NCBI RefSeq assembly: GCF_000423305.1
Contig: NZ_AUHS01000008.1
Span: 154,347 to 218,346 of the forward strand
From: Legionella moravica DSM 19234
GTDB taxonomy: Bacteria; Pseudomonadota; Gammaproteobacteria; Legionellales; Legionellaceae
DNA: 64,000 bases
Direction of reading: 5' to 3'
Positions 48,637 to 59,345 of the stretch are shown here, one piece after another. The notes under the pieces are model-generated. The model had not been told where the DNA came from and made no database searches. It worked only from the letters and a program-made list of their open reading frames with translations. A program made the translations under genes and the position numbers. Each line of letters begins with the position of its first letter. Position 1 is the stretch's first letter.

Positions 48637-50616
48637 TTATAACGCCAGGGTTTGTTGCTGTTTACATTCATCAGCAGCAACAAAAGGTCCTTTAAATAAT
48701 GTTAAATAATCTTTGAATTTAGTTGATGTAGTCTCTGGACTTGCCGTATCGGTCAAGCGTTTAATATACTCTCGCTCTATGGAGCTGCTGATCTGGGTAT
48801 CTTGCCCTCGTTGAACTGATTTATTAAATTTACGATGCAGATCATTACAGATGCCTAGTAATTGTTGCATTTTATCAAAGGATAGCTCTTCCTTCTCTTC
48901 TTGTGATTCTAACAAGTTAGTTCCTAAATCAACCAAATGTTGCACTCCTGTATTTTCTTCTATTTTTTTGTAAGAGCTGAATAAGGTCAAAACACCACGG
49001 ACAAATGGTTTTACCAAAAAAGTTAATGGAGTCATGGCTAATTCAATAACGCCACGAAGCAGATGAGCGCCTCCATCTAAAATGCGTGTTGGGCTTAAAG
49101 TGCCTATCCCCAATACTGACTTGGTTATCCCCATGAACACATTAACAACGCCAGTGAATGGTTGCTTAAAATCATTCATTACTTGATAACCACTTTTGTA
49201 AGGCTTAAAAAAATCAGCAAATATTTTGGTGGTTTTTTTCATTGTATAGTGTACAGGCACATAACCGAACTGACCTAACTGGATGTCTGGATCGTAAGAT
49301 CTATGAGGATAGGGTCGAAAATCAACAACATCATCTGGATTTGCTCTGGCTAGCAAGTGATAATATGCATCAATAATCGGTTTCTTGTCGACTTCAGGGA
49401 TATAAGCAGAGACGACTTTGGAACCTTGAACGCCTTTAATGACTTTTAATGAGCTTCCTATTTTAACCGCACTGTAATTTCTGACTTCTCCTACTTTTTG
49501 TTCTGCATAAACAGAAAACCAGGATTGGTACTCATCCAATGATTTTTGAACCAGGTTTTTATCCTTGAGGCCTTGCACAATTGCAGGTGCCATACAGGTG
49601 AAGAATTTGGCAGATGCCTCCAATCCAGCATTTAGACCTTTAAAGTATGATAATCCAAGTGCTGAATCCCCATTTAACGACACAAATACATCCTTGTGAG
49701 TCTCTGGATTCTGGAGGTGTGTAAACGTTTCAGTTACTCTTGACGCCGGTAGTTCATTCACACTAATCCGAATAGAATGAGGATTAATGTTACTGCCTGA
49801 TAATTTAAGCCGCTCATAAAGATAACTGTCGATAAAAGTCTGCAAATGGTCTGGAATTTCACGATACTCCAGTTCGTTGCCAAAAGGTTTTATTGGATTT
49901 TGAGCATTAGGTTTCTCCTTAAGACCATTCAAAATCATATAATCTTCTTTGGGAATAATAATTTGCATGGTCACAGGGGTTTTACCTGTTTTAGGGTCTA
50001 ATCTTCCAACTTGCTCTGTCGCAATTAGCCCGTGATGAGCTAATCTTTGATAAAATTGTACTGTTTGGTCCAGATTAGCATCCACTTTGCCGTCTATTTC
50101 CAAACGCACTTGCATCGCATAATCAATTTCATAGTGAATTCGGTTGTCTTTAGGAAATAAAGCCTGGTTCGTCACACTATGCGTACCATCGGCTCCAATG
50201 ACCAATTCAGGATCATAGGCTAACACTTGTTCTCTAATCGATTCGGGCTTCACTTGTTCAATAATAATTTCAACACCTGAATCTCTTGCTATGTCCCGGA
50301 ACGTTTATTGTAAGGTATTAGTTCGAATATTGGGACTTTTGCGAAGTTGTTCCATTAGTGCAATCAAACGTGGATCATCGCTGGATTGTGTTGCTTGAAT
50401 TAAAGCTGCCAACTGCTTATGCTGCATCACCAAAGTGTGTTTTCTTTGAAATTCCTCATATTTTTCAAGAACTACAACTTTTAATTGAGGATTTAATTTT
50501 TTTAAACCCCACGCTTGGGCTAAGCCAATGGGACCTCCCCCAACAATGACAACATCTGCCTTTTTAGATTGTGGTTGCGATGGTGGATTTGATTGATTCT
50601 GTTCGTCCTGTGGCAT
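48637..50616 (-). pseudogene. FAD-dependent monooxygenase-like gene split by an in-frame stop
   Basis: One frame of about 660 codons runs from ATG at 50614-50616 to the stop at 48637, interrupted by TAA at 50305-50307 after residue 103 (reads TLQ-stop-TFRDIARDSGVE). Both sides are in the same frame, so this is a nonsense change, for example CAA to TAA. The N-terminal piece has the FAD/NAD dinucleotide motif VVIVGGGPIGLAQAWGL; the second has the second FAD motif LVIGADGTHSVTNQAL, as in PHBH-type monooxygenases. The C-terminal 200 residues are not typical of that family and include a hydrophobic region (ELAMTPLTFLVKPFVRGVLTLF). There is no signal peptide. Its place after rnc, where era often follows, suggests insertion of an accessory gene. 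Confidence 0.8.
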
Positions 50617-50691
50617 GGTTGAGCTCCAAAGCTTTTTAAGTTATTAAAAATATTCTATCTTAAAATGCTTAAGGAGAGATTAAATTGCCCG

Positions 50692-51378
50692 TTATTCAGG
50701 CAATCTTAATTGATCTAATAATGATTTGGCTGCTAATTGTTCTGCTTTTCTTCGATTGGCACCATGACCATAAGACACATGCTTTATCCCATCTACTGAA
50801 CAGGTAACATAGAATATTTGATCGTGTTCATCGCCCTCTACTTTAGTTAAAGTATATTCAGGAAGAGCAAATTTTTCCGCTTGTAAATACTCTTGTAATT
50901 GTGTTTTGGCATCTTTTAAACAATCATTTAAATTAGGATTATCTAACCGGGAACGGTATAAATTCAATATCACGTCTTTAGCAGCATCAATACCTCTATC
51001 CAGAAAAATAGCTGCAAAAATAGCTTCCAGAGCGTCAGCCAAAATGGATGCTCGGCGAAAACCACCGCTCTTTAATTCACCCTGTCCCAGATAGAGAAAA
51101 TCACCAAGAGACAATTCTTTGGCAATTTCAGCCAGCATTTCACCTTTGACCAAAAAAGATCGCAAACGGCTTAATTGGCCTTCACTTTGAGAAGGAAATC
51201 GATGAAACAATTCATGGGCGATGACAAAACTTAAAATGGAATCACCAAGAAACTCAAAACGTTCATAATTATCACTGCCCACACTACAGTGAGTCAGTGC
51301 CTGCTTCAAATAAGCAGGTTTTTGAAATTGATAGTTTAAGCGCCTGCACAGTCTGTCTAAATCAATTTTCACTGCCAA
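50692..51378 (-). CDS. rnc: Ribonuclease III
   Basis: The 228-residue protein has the RNase III signature ERFEFLGDSILSFVIAHEL with the catalytic acidic residues, DALEAIFAAIFLD, and a C-terminal double-stranded RNA-binding domain (DAKTQLQEYLQ, GHGANRRKAEQLAAKSLLDQL). It cuts rRNA precursors and regulatory duplexes. Its start lies 17 nt inside the DUF4845 gene, in the operon lepA-lepB-DUF4845-rnc. Confidence 0.96.
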   Translation of the reverse strand: MAVKIDLDRLCRRLNYQFQKPAYLKQALTHCSVGSDNYERFEFLGDSILSFVIAHELFHRFPSQSEGQLSRLRSFLVKGEMLAEIAKELSLGDFLYLGQGELKSGGFRRASILADALEAIFAAIFLDRGIDAAKDVILNLYRSRLDNPNLNDCLKDAKTQLQEYLQAEKFALPEYTLTKVEGDEHDQIFYVTCSVDGIKHVSYGHGANRRKAEQLAAKSLLDQLRLPE

Positions 51379-51754
51379 CTACCACCTCGTATGTATTATC
51401 AAAATCAACCATCAAGCTCATATTATATACCAAGGGCTTTACAACCTGATATTTTAATTTTACCTTGAATCTGTTCGGGCCATCCGGTGAAATGACTAAC
51501 TGATCATTGTTTAAATCATCAACACCATTGATATCAAATCGTTTGGAAAGGCTTGCTCTAAGAGTCTCAATATCACTATAAGAATCTCCAGTTAAAGTAG
51601 AAACCGGTGTTTCATTTAAACCTTTTATAGACTGAACTATAGAATAGTGTTGTAAATACACAGGAACCACCCTCATCACCACCACTGCAGCCATAACGAC
51701 CACAATTACAGTAAACAACATCCCGATTAAAGTCATCCCTTGCTGCTTTTGCAT
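51362..51754 (-). CDS. DUF4845-family membrane-anchored protein
   Basis: The 130-residue protein starts MQKQQGMTLIGMLFTVIVVV, a prepilin-like hydrophobic N-terminus, followed by a periplasmic domain. Such proteins between lepB and rnc are known as DUF4845 in many gamma- and betaproteobacteria; the function is not known to me. GMTLIG resembles the type IV prepilin cleavage site but lacks the Glu at position 5, so processing is doubtful. It overlaps rnc by 17 nt and follows lepB by 11 nt. Confidence 0.82.
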   Translation of the reverse strand: MQKQQGMTLIGMLFTVIVVVMAAVVVMRVVPVYLQHYSIVQSIKGLNETPVSTLTGDSYSDIETLRASLSKRFDINGVDDLNNDQLVISPDGPNRFKVKLKYQVVKPLVYNMSLMVDFDNTYEVVVGSEN

Positions 51755-51765
51755 TTTATAGTCCT

Positions 51766-52521
51766 TTATCTAATTAATCTTCCGATCTTTGACCAACGTA
51801 AATTATCAGTCTTACCATTCCAGCTCATCCAGACCAGAAAGGCTTTCCCCCTTAAATAATTGTCAGGAACAAAGCCCCAGAAACGGCTGTCTGCGCTGTC
51901 GTCACGGTTATCACCCATCATAAAGTAGTTCCCTTCAGGAACAACTATATCAAAATCGACAGCAGGAACATCTGCTCTTACAAATATATCGTGTACTACG
52001 CCGTTTAAATCTTCTTTATATTGGGCAACCGGTTTTCCCGAGCTTTCGTCTATAGTGTAGGCAACAAAAGTTTGCTTTGCTTCTTTACCATTCACCGTTA
52101 ATTTTTTATTGTGATAGGTCACATGATCGCCAGGCACGCCGATGACGCGCTTGATGTAATCATATGAAGGGGCTGGCGGCCAACGAAATACTGCGATTTC
52201 CCCAGTTTTAGGATTGGATATGGGAATAACCTTCTTTTCCAAAACAGGAAGTCTTAACCCATAGGCAAACTTATTGACTGCAACAAAATCACCAACTAAT
52301 AATGTAGGCTCCAATGAACCGGAAGGAATTCGAAACGGTTCAACTAAAAAGGAACGCAATAAGAGAACAATAAAAAAAACCGGAAAAAAGGAACGAGAAT
52401 ATTCAATAATTCGGCCTGGTTTTTTATCCGAGCCTCTCTTTTTAGCCCAAAAAGCCACATCCAAAAGATAGATAAATCCACTGATTGCGGACAGAATTAC
52501 TAAAATTAAAGCAAAGTTCAT
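51766..52521 (-). CDS. lepB: Signal peptidase I
   Basis: The 251-residue inner-membrane serine protease has two N-terminal hydrophobic helices, the catalytic Ser in RIPSGSLEPTLLVGDFV, the catalytic Lys in YIKRVIGVPGDHV, and the conserved GDNRDDSADSRFWGFVP box. It cleaves signal peptides of exported proteins. It is shorter than E. coli LepB (324) but normal for many bacteria. It follows lepA by 56 nt. Confidence 0.96.
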   Translation of the reverse strand: MNFALILVILSAISGFIYLLDVAFWAKKRGSDKKPGRIIEYSRSFFPVFFIVLLLRSFLVEPFRIPSGSLEPTLLVGDFVAVNKFAYGLRLPVLEKKVIPISNPKTGEIAVFRWPPAPSYDYIKRVIGVPGDHVTYHNKKLTVNGKEAKQTFVAYTIDESSGKPVAQYKEDLNGVVHDIFVRADVPAVDFDIVVPEGNYFMMGDNRDDSADSRFWGFVPDNYLRGKAFLVWMSWNGKTDNLRWSKIGRLIR

Positions 52522-52577
52522 AAATTAATTTCCTAAAAATAACCCAATCTAAAATCCATATGTCCTGTACACGCTGA

Positions 52578-54383
52578 TTATTTCTTTTTATCGGTCTGAA
52601 AAACGGCCATAAACGCTTCTTGAGGGATCTCAACATGTCCTACCTGTTTCATGCGTTTCTTACCCGCTTTCTGCTTGTCCAGCAATTTTCGTTTACGCGA
52701 CACATCACCACCATAACATTTTGCGGTCACATTTTTTCTTAGAGCCTTAACAGTCTGTCGCGCAATAATATGGCTACCAAGAGCTGCCTGAATGGCCACA
52801 TCAAACATTTGTCTGGGAATAAGCTCCTGCATTTTTTCAGCAATTAACTTGCCACGGCTGTTGGCGGAACTTCTATGTACAATAACCGATAAAGCATCCA
52901 CCTTTTCGCTGTTTATTAATACATCCATTTTCACCAAATCGGCTGCATCAAAACGTAAAAAATTATAATCCAGCGAAGCATAACCACGACTAACCGATTT
53001 CAGTCGATCAAAAAAGTCAGAAACCACTTCGCTCATTGGGATATCATAAGATACAGAGACCTGGCGGCCACTGTACGTCATATTCACCTGAACACCACGC
53101 CGCTCAACACATAAGTTAATAATAGGCCCTAGATAGTCTTGTGGAACCAAAATGTTCGCTCTGACTATGGGTTCATACATTTCTTTTATCTGCGGTGAGG
53201 GAGGTAAATGTGATGGATTATCAATGAGCAGCGTTTCCCCTTTTTGAGTCACAATTTTATAAACCACGGTTGGCGCGGTTGAGATTAAATCCAGATTGTA
53301 TTCCCTCTCCAAACGCTCTTGTACGATTTCCATATGCAGCATTCCGAGGAATCCACAGCGAAAACCAAATCCCAATGCCTCTGAAGACTCAGGTTCGTAA
53401 AACAGTGATGCATCATTCAGGCTTAATTTAGCCAATGCCTCCCTGAATGCTTCAAAATCATCCGAGCTAATAGGAAACAATCCGGCATAGACTTGTGGCT
53501 TAACCCGTTGAAAACCAGGCAATACCTGTTCGGCAGGATTTTTATCAAGAGTCAAGGTATCCCCAACCGGAGCTCCTTGAATTTCTTTAATCCCGGCAAC
53601 AACATAGCCTACTTCACCGGCGTTTAAAGCATCCAGTTTGGTTCTTTTAGGCGTGAATATTCCAACCTGATCCACTTCATAGGATCTGCCAGTTGACATC
53701 ACCCGCATTTTATCGCCCTTGCGTATGGAACCATTAACAATACGAACCAGAGATACAACTCCAAGATAACTGTCAAACCACGAGTCAATAATCAATGCCT
53801 GCAAAGGAGCATCCAAAGTCCCTTCAGGAGGGGGGATGTTAGCAACCAGCGCTTCTAGAACGTCTTCAACACCGATGCCACTTTTTGCACTGACCCGAAT
53901 GGCATCATGCGCGTCGAGACCAATAATGTCTTCGATTTCATCAATTACCCGTTCCGGCTCAGCTTGGGGTAAGTCAATTTTATTTAATACAGGAAGAACA
54001 GTCAGAGACTGATCAATCGCCGTATAACATACAGCGACAGTCTGGGCTTCGACCCCCTGGGCTGCGTCAACAACCAAGATGGCGCCTTCACAGGCAGCAA
54101 GTGAACGTGACACCTCATAGCTGAAATCAACATGGCCTGGAGTATCGATAAAATTAAGCAGGTAGGTTTTACCGTCTTTGGCAGTATAATTTAACGAGAC
54201 ACACTGCGCCTTGATAGTAATACCGCGTTCGCGCTCGATGTCCATGGAATCAAGAACCTGAGAGCTCATTTCACGCTCGGTTAACCCGCCACATATCTGA
54301 ATAAACCGATCAGCCAAAGTAGATTTGCCATGATCGATATGGGCAATTATTGAAAAATTACGAATCCGCTTTAAATCGCTCAA
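52578..54383 (-). CDS. lepA: Elongation factor 4 (LepA)
   Basis: The 601-residue GTPase has G1 [11 protein letters not shown]3 DTPGHVDF, G4 NKIDLP, and the LepA-specific C-terminal domain with [25 protein letters not shown]. It acts on ribosomes, with effects on initiation or back-translocation under stress. It leads the operon with lepB, as in E. coli. Confidence 0.97.
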   Translation of the reverse strand: MSDLKRIRNFSIIAHIDHGKSTLADRFIQICGGLTEREMSSQVLDSMDIERERGITIKAQCVSLNYTAKDGKTYLLNFIDTPGHVDFSYEVSRSLAACEGAILVVDAAQGVEAQTVAVCYTAIDQSLTVLPVLNKIDLPQAEPERVIDEIEDIIGLDAHDAIRVSAKSGIGVEDVLEALVANIPPPEGTLDAPLQALIIDSWFDSYLGVVSLVRIVNGSIRKGDKMRVMSTGRSYEVDQVGIFTPKRTKLDALNAGEVGYVVAGIKEIQGAPVGDTLTLDKNPAEQVLPGFQRVKPQVYAGLFPISSDDFEAFREALAKLSLNDASLFYEPESSEALGFGFRCGFLGMLHMEIVQERLEREYNLDLISTAPTVVYKIVTQKGETLLIDNPSHLPPSPQIKEMYEPIVRANILVPQDYLGPIINLCVERRGVQVNMTYSGRQVSVSYDIPMSEVVSDFFDRLKSVSRGYASLDYNFLRFDAADLVKMDVLINSEKVDALSVIVHRSSANSRGKLIAEKMQELIPRQMFDVAIQAALGSHIIARQTVKALRKNVTAKCYGGDVSRKRKLLDKQKAGKKRMKQVGHVEIPQEAFMAVFQTDKKK

Positions 54384-54561
54384 CTGAAGTAACCCTTTTT
54401 TGCAAATTGCATAAGTCTATCTTAAATGTGGCCGTGCAGAAAGTAGGCTAAGCTATTTCTGTTGTATTTGTGGTCTAATTGGTTCATTTTGCAAAGAGAA
54501 TTTGCTAATGCCCCTCAATTTTACTAAAATTCTTCCTTTCGCTTTAATAATAGGATGCACC

Positions 54562-55578
54562 ATGCGACGACTCATCTGGTTAGGTTACACCCTACTGTTT
54601 CTTGTGTCCTGCACAAGCTATGCAGACACAGCCTTTACTCAACGCCAAGACGTTCAGAATTTTATAAATTCCATGGTCAAAAACCATCAATTCAACAGAA
54701 AACAGCTCACTGAAACCATGAATCAAGTGGTACTGCAACCACAGATTATTGAATCAATGGAAAAGCCCTATGAAAAGAAAACATGGGATGTATACAAAGG
54801 GTTATTTCTAACACCTCAAAGAGTGAAAGGAGGTTTGGATTTTTGGGCTGCAAATAAAAAAGACCTCGACAGAGCACAAAAACGATATGGCGTACCGCCC
54901 GAAATTATTATTGCGATTTTAGGTGTTGAAACACTTTATGGTGAACGTCAGGGAGATTATCGTGTTCTTGATGCACTGGCCACTCTGGCATTCAACTATC
55001 CTAAACGTTCTCCTTTTTTTACCAAAGAGCTAACCGAATATTTACTGCTTTGCCGAGAGCACAAAGTACCGGCAACTCATCATAAAGGTTCCTATGCAGG
55101 CGCTATAGGTAAGCCTCAATTTATGCCCAGCAGTTATCGATATTATGCCGTAGACTTTAATAACAAGGGGCATCGTGATTTGGTGACTAATAATGCGGAT
55201 GCCATTGGAAGTATTGCCAACTATCTTCATAAGCATGGATGGAGATTAAATGGTGGAATCGCGCAACCTGCTAAAATTTCAGGATGGAAATACAAACGCA
55301 TACAGATGAATCCTAAAACGGCAAATTATAACTTTGCTCAATTGGAAGCAGCAGGGATCAAACCAGTTACTGCATCACTACATCATCCAGCGCGTGCTGG
55401 CGTCATAGAGTTATTGACTAACGAGGGTAAAGAATATTGGTTGGCTTACCCTAATTTCTTTGTAATTACCCGTTATAACTCCAGTCCTCAGTATGCAATG
55501 GCTGTCTATCTGTTATCACAACAATTAAAACAGCACTGGGTGGCGCAAAATACCAAAAAGCATAGGGCATATGTATGA
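54562..55578 (+). CDS. mltB: Lytic murein transglycosylase B (MltB), probable lipoprotein
   Basis: The frame opens at 54502, but the ATG at 54562 gives a clean lipoprotein signal ending LLFLVSC (Cys at about residue 16 of that form), so I prefer it. The catalytic Glu is in IIIAILGVETLYGERQGDYRVLDALATLAF, followed by GSYAGAIGKPQFMPSSYR and DAIGSIANYLHKHGW, all typical of MltB. It cleaves peptidoglycan glycan strands to 1,6-anhydro ends. The start should be checked; an upstream ATG at 54508 is also possible. Confidence 0.88.
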   Translation: MRRLIWLGYTLLFLVSCTSYADTAFTQRQDVQNFINSMVKNHQFNRKQLTETMNQVVLQPQIIESMEKPYEKKTWDVYKGLFLTPQRVKGGLDFWAANKKDLDRAQKRYGVPPEIIIAILGVETLYGERQGDYRVLDALATLAFNYPKRSPFFTKELTEYLLLCREHKVPATHHKGSYAGAIGKPQFMPSSYRYYAVDFNNKGHRDLVTNNADAIGSIANYLHKHGWRLNGGIAQPAKISGWKYKRIQMNPKTANYNFAQLEAAGIKPVTASLHHPARAGVIELLTNEGKEYWLAYPNFFVITRYNSSPQYAMAVYLLSQQLKQHWVAQNTKKHRAYV

Positions 55579-55654
55579 TTCGAATTTACTGTTTTTAAGA
55601 TATACTGAACACAATTGCGCCATTAACATCGATAAATTAAATAGAGTTTAACTC

Positions 55655-56794
55655 ATGGATAAATGTTTCTTGTATACTCAGCATCTTGATGATAATGGCT
55701 GCTTTTGTTTGAAAATATCTTCTGATGGCGCATTAATTGCGCCGCCAGAACAACGTACTTTTGCTGAAATTAAATCCTTGCAAAGTGAATGTTCGACGTT
55801 AATTGTTGAATCAACCGCCAGTGCCAGCATTCTTAGCCTGGAGCTTCCCTGGCTTCCAGAACGAAAAGCACGGGTCGCAATTCCTTTTGCTCTAGAAGAA
55901 AAGCTCGCTCAACCTGTAGAAGAGCTTCATTTTGCATTTGACAAACTAAGATATCAAAACAACCAGTATCTTATTACCGTTCTTAGTAAAGCACGATTAC
56001 AATTCATCATGCGGCTCCTTGACGAACACCAAATCATCTATGAAGAAATTACTCTGGATTGGTACGCACTGTCTGCCAATGAATTAATCGTTACAGAATC
56101 TTCACTCCTGGTGCATCATGATGATTTTAAGGGAGCACTTTCCGGAGAGCTTGCTCAATATTATTTAAAAAATCACCCTCAGGATAAGGTTCTGTTATTT
56201 AAAGACAGTCAATTAACTCCTGACAGCTCAGTCGTCAAAGACAATGATTCATCGTACCTTTGGATAGCTAAAAAATTACTAACAACAAAGCCATTAAACC
56301 TGTGCCAAGGTGGCATGCAGCATGGAAATACTTCCGACTGGATTAAAAAAGGATACCGAATCGCAGGTGTATTGTGCGGTTGTTGGTTGGCTTCTCTACT
56401 GTTGGTAAATGCCATATCCCTTCATTCTCTGAACAAGCAAAACAAACTACTCGATGACCAGATCGCGACTATTTATCATGAGTTTTTCCCTGATGCAAAA
56501 CAGGTAATTAGCCCCAAATTCCGTATCAGCCAACTTCTTGGAAATAATAGCGCAAACAGTCAAACGCGATTTTGGTTTTTATTAAATCAATTTGCCAAAG
56601 CCATGAATGCCGAGCATAACACGATAGAAAACTTACGGTATCAAAACAAAACATTATCAGTAACCCTGGTCAGCACTGATTTCGCTAATCTGGAACAACT
56701 GGAAAATAAATTAAAAACAATGCAATTAAAAGTAAAACAAACCCAAGCATCAACTCGAGATCAACAAGTAGTCGCTACCCTGGAGCTCACGTGA
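55655..56794 (+). CDS. lspL: Type II secretion inner-membrane protein GspL/LspL
   Basis: The 379-residue protein has the GspL cytoplasmic actin-like domain (LPWLPERKARVAIPFALEEKL), one membrane helix at about residues 235-255 (LCGCWLASLLLVNAISL) and a periplasmic ferredoxin-like domain. GspL links the ATPase GspE to the inner-membrane platform. It overlaps lspM by 4 nt. In Legionella the lsp genes are spread over several loci, and a separate lspLM pair fits this. Confidence 0.88.
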   Translation: MDKCFLYTQHLDDNGCFCLKISSDGALIAPPEQRTFAEIKSLQSECSTLIVESTASASILSLELPWLPERKARVAIPFALEEKLAQPVEELHFAFDKLRYQNNQYLITVLSKARLQFIMRLLDEHQIIYEEITLDWYALSANELIVTESSLLVHHDDFKGALSGELAQYYLKNHPQDKVLLFKDSQLTPDSSVVKDNDSSYLWIAKKLLTTKPLNLCQGGMQHGNTSDWIKKGYRIAGVLCGCWLASLLLVNAISLHSLNKQNKLLDDQIATIYHEFFPDAKQVISPKFRISQLLGNNSANSQTRFWFLLNQFAKAMNAEHNTIENLRYQNKTLSVTLVSTDFANLEQLENKLKTMQLKVKQTQASTRDQQVVATLELT

Positions 56795-57264
56795 AATCCT
56801 ATTTGAATTCGCTTAATGAGAGAGAAAAATGGATGGTACTGGCTGCTGTTTTAAGCCTTGTCATTTACTTTTACTATCAATTTCTTTATACCCCATTAAG
56901 CAATAAAGTCACTTTAAAATCTTCTCAGCTCATTGAAAAAACTGAAACTTTGGCCTGGATGAAGCAGGTACGGCAAAAGGCTCATTCAGCCACAACAAAA
57001 CAATCAGTAGATAACAGCCAATTACTCACCCTGCTCGCAACCCAACTCAAAAATAATGAAACACTGAAATTTCCCTATCAATTACAACAAACTGGTTCAG
57101 GAGACATCCAGCTCACCTTTGATACAGTTCCCTTTAAACTATTTATGCAATGGCTTGCTAAAATCAATGATAAATATACGATAACAATCAAACAATTTGA
57201 TGTGGAACATACCACTACCCCTGGAGTGACCAAATTGATGATTATTATCACTACAGCAGCCTGA
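56791..57264 (+). CDS. lspM: Type II secretion inner-membrane protein GspM/LspM
   Basis: The 157-residue protein has one N-terminal membrane helix (WMVLAAVLSLVIYFYYQFLY) after a short cytoplasmic NEREKWM segment that is usual for GspM, and a small periplasmic domain. GspM stabilises GspL. Its GTG start overlaps the lspL stop (GTGA), indicating coupled translation. Confidence 0.88.
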   Translation: MKSYLNSLNEREKWMVLAAVLSLVIYFYYQFLYTPLSNKVTLKSSQLIEKTETLAWMKQVRQKAHSATTKQSVDNSQLLTLLATQLKNNETLKFPYQLQQTGSGDIQLTFDTVPFKLFMQWLAKINDKYTITIKQFDVEHTTTPGVTKLMIIITTAA

Positions 57265-57273
57265 CTTACAGCT

Positions 57274-57810
57274 CTATTCATCCATATTATTTTGGACATT
57301 ACCCCAGTTAGTTACCCCTGCACCCTGCTTAATTTCAGGAGGTAGTTCATCCAATGCTTTTTGAGCTGCTTCCTGACTATCATAAGTACCGTATAAACCC
57401 TTGTAATAGGACTTACCATTTCGCTGATATTTAATCTGGGCCATACGATCATTTTTTGGTGCCTTATATAGTTTTTGCGCTACTTTTGAAGCCTTCTCAT
57501 CATCAGCGACCTGAATGGTATAACCTTGAGGATTTTGACCGTTTACCCAATTTCTATCCCTATCCTTAAACGATACTGGGGAATGATATTCACCTACATG
57601 ATAGGAGTCTGGTACACTGACTCCACTTTGAGCAGGTCCATTTTGATAGCCATAATTGTACATTCTGTAATCGGCCTGCGGATACAATTGAGCATCATCA
57701 TAAGTATACGTACGATAACTGGCTGAATTATATTCTTCATAAACCATACATGAAGATAAATTAGTGATGCACACCCCCAAAAACAGGAATCTTATTTTAT
57801 AATTCATCAT
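57274..57810 (-). CDS. SPOR-domain lipoprotein
   Basis: The 178-residue protein has a lipoprotein signal ending TNLSSC and a Tyr-rich middle (YRTYTYDDAQLYPQADYRMY). The C-terminal domain YTIQVADDEKASKVAQKLYK ... GLYGTYDSQEAAQKALDELP reads as a SPOR repeat, which binds denuded glycan at division sites in other bacteria. It could help cell division or envelope maintenance. It ends 9 nt from the lspM stop on the opposite strand. Confidence 0.78.
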   Translation of the reverse strand: MMNYKIRFLFLGVCITNLSSCMVYEEYNSASYRTYTYDDAQLYPQADYRMYNYGYQNGPAQSGVSVPDSYHVGEYHSPVSFKDRDRNWVNGQNPQGYTIQVADDEKASKVAQKLYKAPKNDRMAQIKYQRNGKSYYKGLYGTYDSQEAAQKALDELPPEIKQGAGVTNWGNVQNNMDE

Positions 57811-57946
57811 AACCCCCTGATTTATAATTTTTACTTCTGCTCTTATTGGTTGTTATCTACCGATTTCAAGAAAACTTTAGCAATCCAGTTGTTTCCAGCT
57901 AAAGTATGTCATAAAGTATCTTTTTTGTTTCTTAGTGATAAATAGT

Positions 57947-59272
57947 ATGTGGACACATCGACGCTCAGGTCAAACCAATCAAAGAGGTTCTCAGGATCAT
58001 CGAGATCCCTATGAACGCGACAGAACCAGGGTAATACACTGTCCAGCATTTAGAAGATTACAAAGAAAAACTCAGATTTTAGGAACAGATGAAGGTGATT
58101 TTCACCGTACTCGCTTAACTCACTCGCTGGAAGTAGATTCTATTGGCCGAAGCATCGTTCATAATCTGATTAATAATCAGAACCACCCGAAATTTTTATC
58201 CAACCTGTTACCCCCTGATGATTTGATTAGTGTTATCTGCCTACTCCATGATATAGGACATCCCCCTTTTGGACATGGTGGAGAAGTTGCTTTAAATTAC
58301 ATGATGCGCGAATACGGTGGATTTGAGGGTAATGCACAGACACTAAGGCTACTGACCAAGGTTGAAAACAGTTACGGGGGATTTGGTCTTGATTTAACCC
58401 GCCGCGCCTTATTAGGCCTATTAAAATACCCTGTCAAACGATCCGATGTGGCGGCAAAAAAACTACCTCCTATTCATGAGTCCATCCATAAAACCATAAA
58501 AATTAACGATTGGTTGCCCCCCAAAGCCTATTTTGATTGCGAGCAACCTGAAGTTGATTGGCTCTTATCCCCATTTTCTGAAAGTGATAGAATATTATTT
58601 CAATCGCTGTCCAAACAACCGCAGGATACACAATGCGGTAAATCAGCCTTCCACAGTTTTGATTGCTCTATAATGGATACCGCGGATGATATTGCTTATG
58701 GAGTTCACGATTTGGAGGATGCCATTCATTTAAGACTCATCAATCCCTCTCATCTGGATACATCCGAATTCAGAGAGCTGCTTGGCAATACCTCCCTGAC
58801 CAAAGATCAGGATCACTTAATCAACTCATTATTTTCAAATGATCTCTGTTTAAGAAAACAAGCCATTGGGGAAATGGTCAATTATTTTATTACCTCAACC
58901 CAAATTGTGACGATGAATGAATTATTTGAAAATAATTTATTGAAATACAACATTGCACTAATCCCGGAAGCAGCTGCGTTATTACACTATTTAATGCAAT
59001 GCATTTATCACAATGTAATTGATTCTCAAGAGGCTCGCACTTTTGAATACGGCGGCCAGACCGTTGTTCTTCGCTTATTTGACGCCATCAGCTCCAATCC
59101 CGCAAGTCTGTTGGATAATAAAAATCGCCAGTTATTTAAACAGGCTGAAGATGAAACTCAAGCCTACCGGGTTGTTTGTGATTATTTGGCCAATATGACC
59201 GATGAATACGCCTACCGAATGCATGAACGCTTATTCGGCTTTAATACGAGAACCATATTTGAACGACTCTAA
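57947..59272 (+). CDS. dgt: dGTPase-like HD-domain nucleotide triphosphohydrolase
   Basis: The 441-residue protein has the HD metal-binding set: RTRLTHSLEVDSIGRSI, LLHDIGHPPFGHGGE and DTADDIAYGVHDLEDA. YERDRTRVIHCPAFRRLQRKTQI at the start is the usual dNTPase N-terminus. It releases tripolyphosphate from dGTP or other dNTPs and so limits the dNTP pool. A GTG at 57935 in frame could add four residues; the ATG at 57947 is the standard start. Confidence 0.92.
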   Translation: MWTHRRSGQTNQRGSQDHRDPYERDRTRVIHCPAFRRLQRKTQILGTDEGDFHRTRLTHSLEVDSIGRSIVHNLINNQNHPKFLSNLLPPDDLISVICLLHDIGHPPFGHGGEVALNYMMREYGGFEGNAQTLRLLTKVENSYGGFGLDLTRRALLGLLKYPVKRSDVAAKKLPPIHESIHKTIKINDWLPPKAYFDCEQPEVDWLLSPFSESDRILFQSLSKQPQDTQCGKSAFHSFDCSIMDTADDIAYGVHDLEDAIHLRLINPSHLDTSEFRELLGNTSLTKDQDHLINSLFSNDLCLRKQAIGEMVNYFITSTQIVTMNELFENNLLKYNIALIPEAAALLHYLMQCIYHNVIDSQEARTFEYGGQTVVLRLFDAISSNPASLLDNKNRQLFKQAEDETQAYRVVCDYLANMTDEYAYRMHERLFGFNTRTIFERL

Positions 59273-59345
59273 TAAAATCAGTGACTTATAGATTAATGAC
59301 TGAAATTTTATTATTGTATAGTTTGCTTTTCTTGAGAGTACTTGA

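Noticed and set aside
48637..50616. Two independent genes, 538 and 103 codons
   Set aside because: They are in the same frame and share FAD motifs across a single TAA; the apparent start of the longer one is a GTG codon well inside the enzyme.
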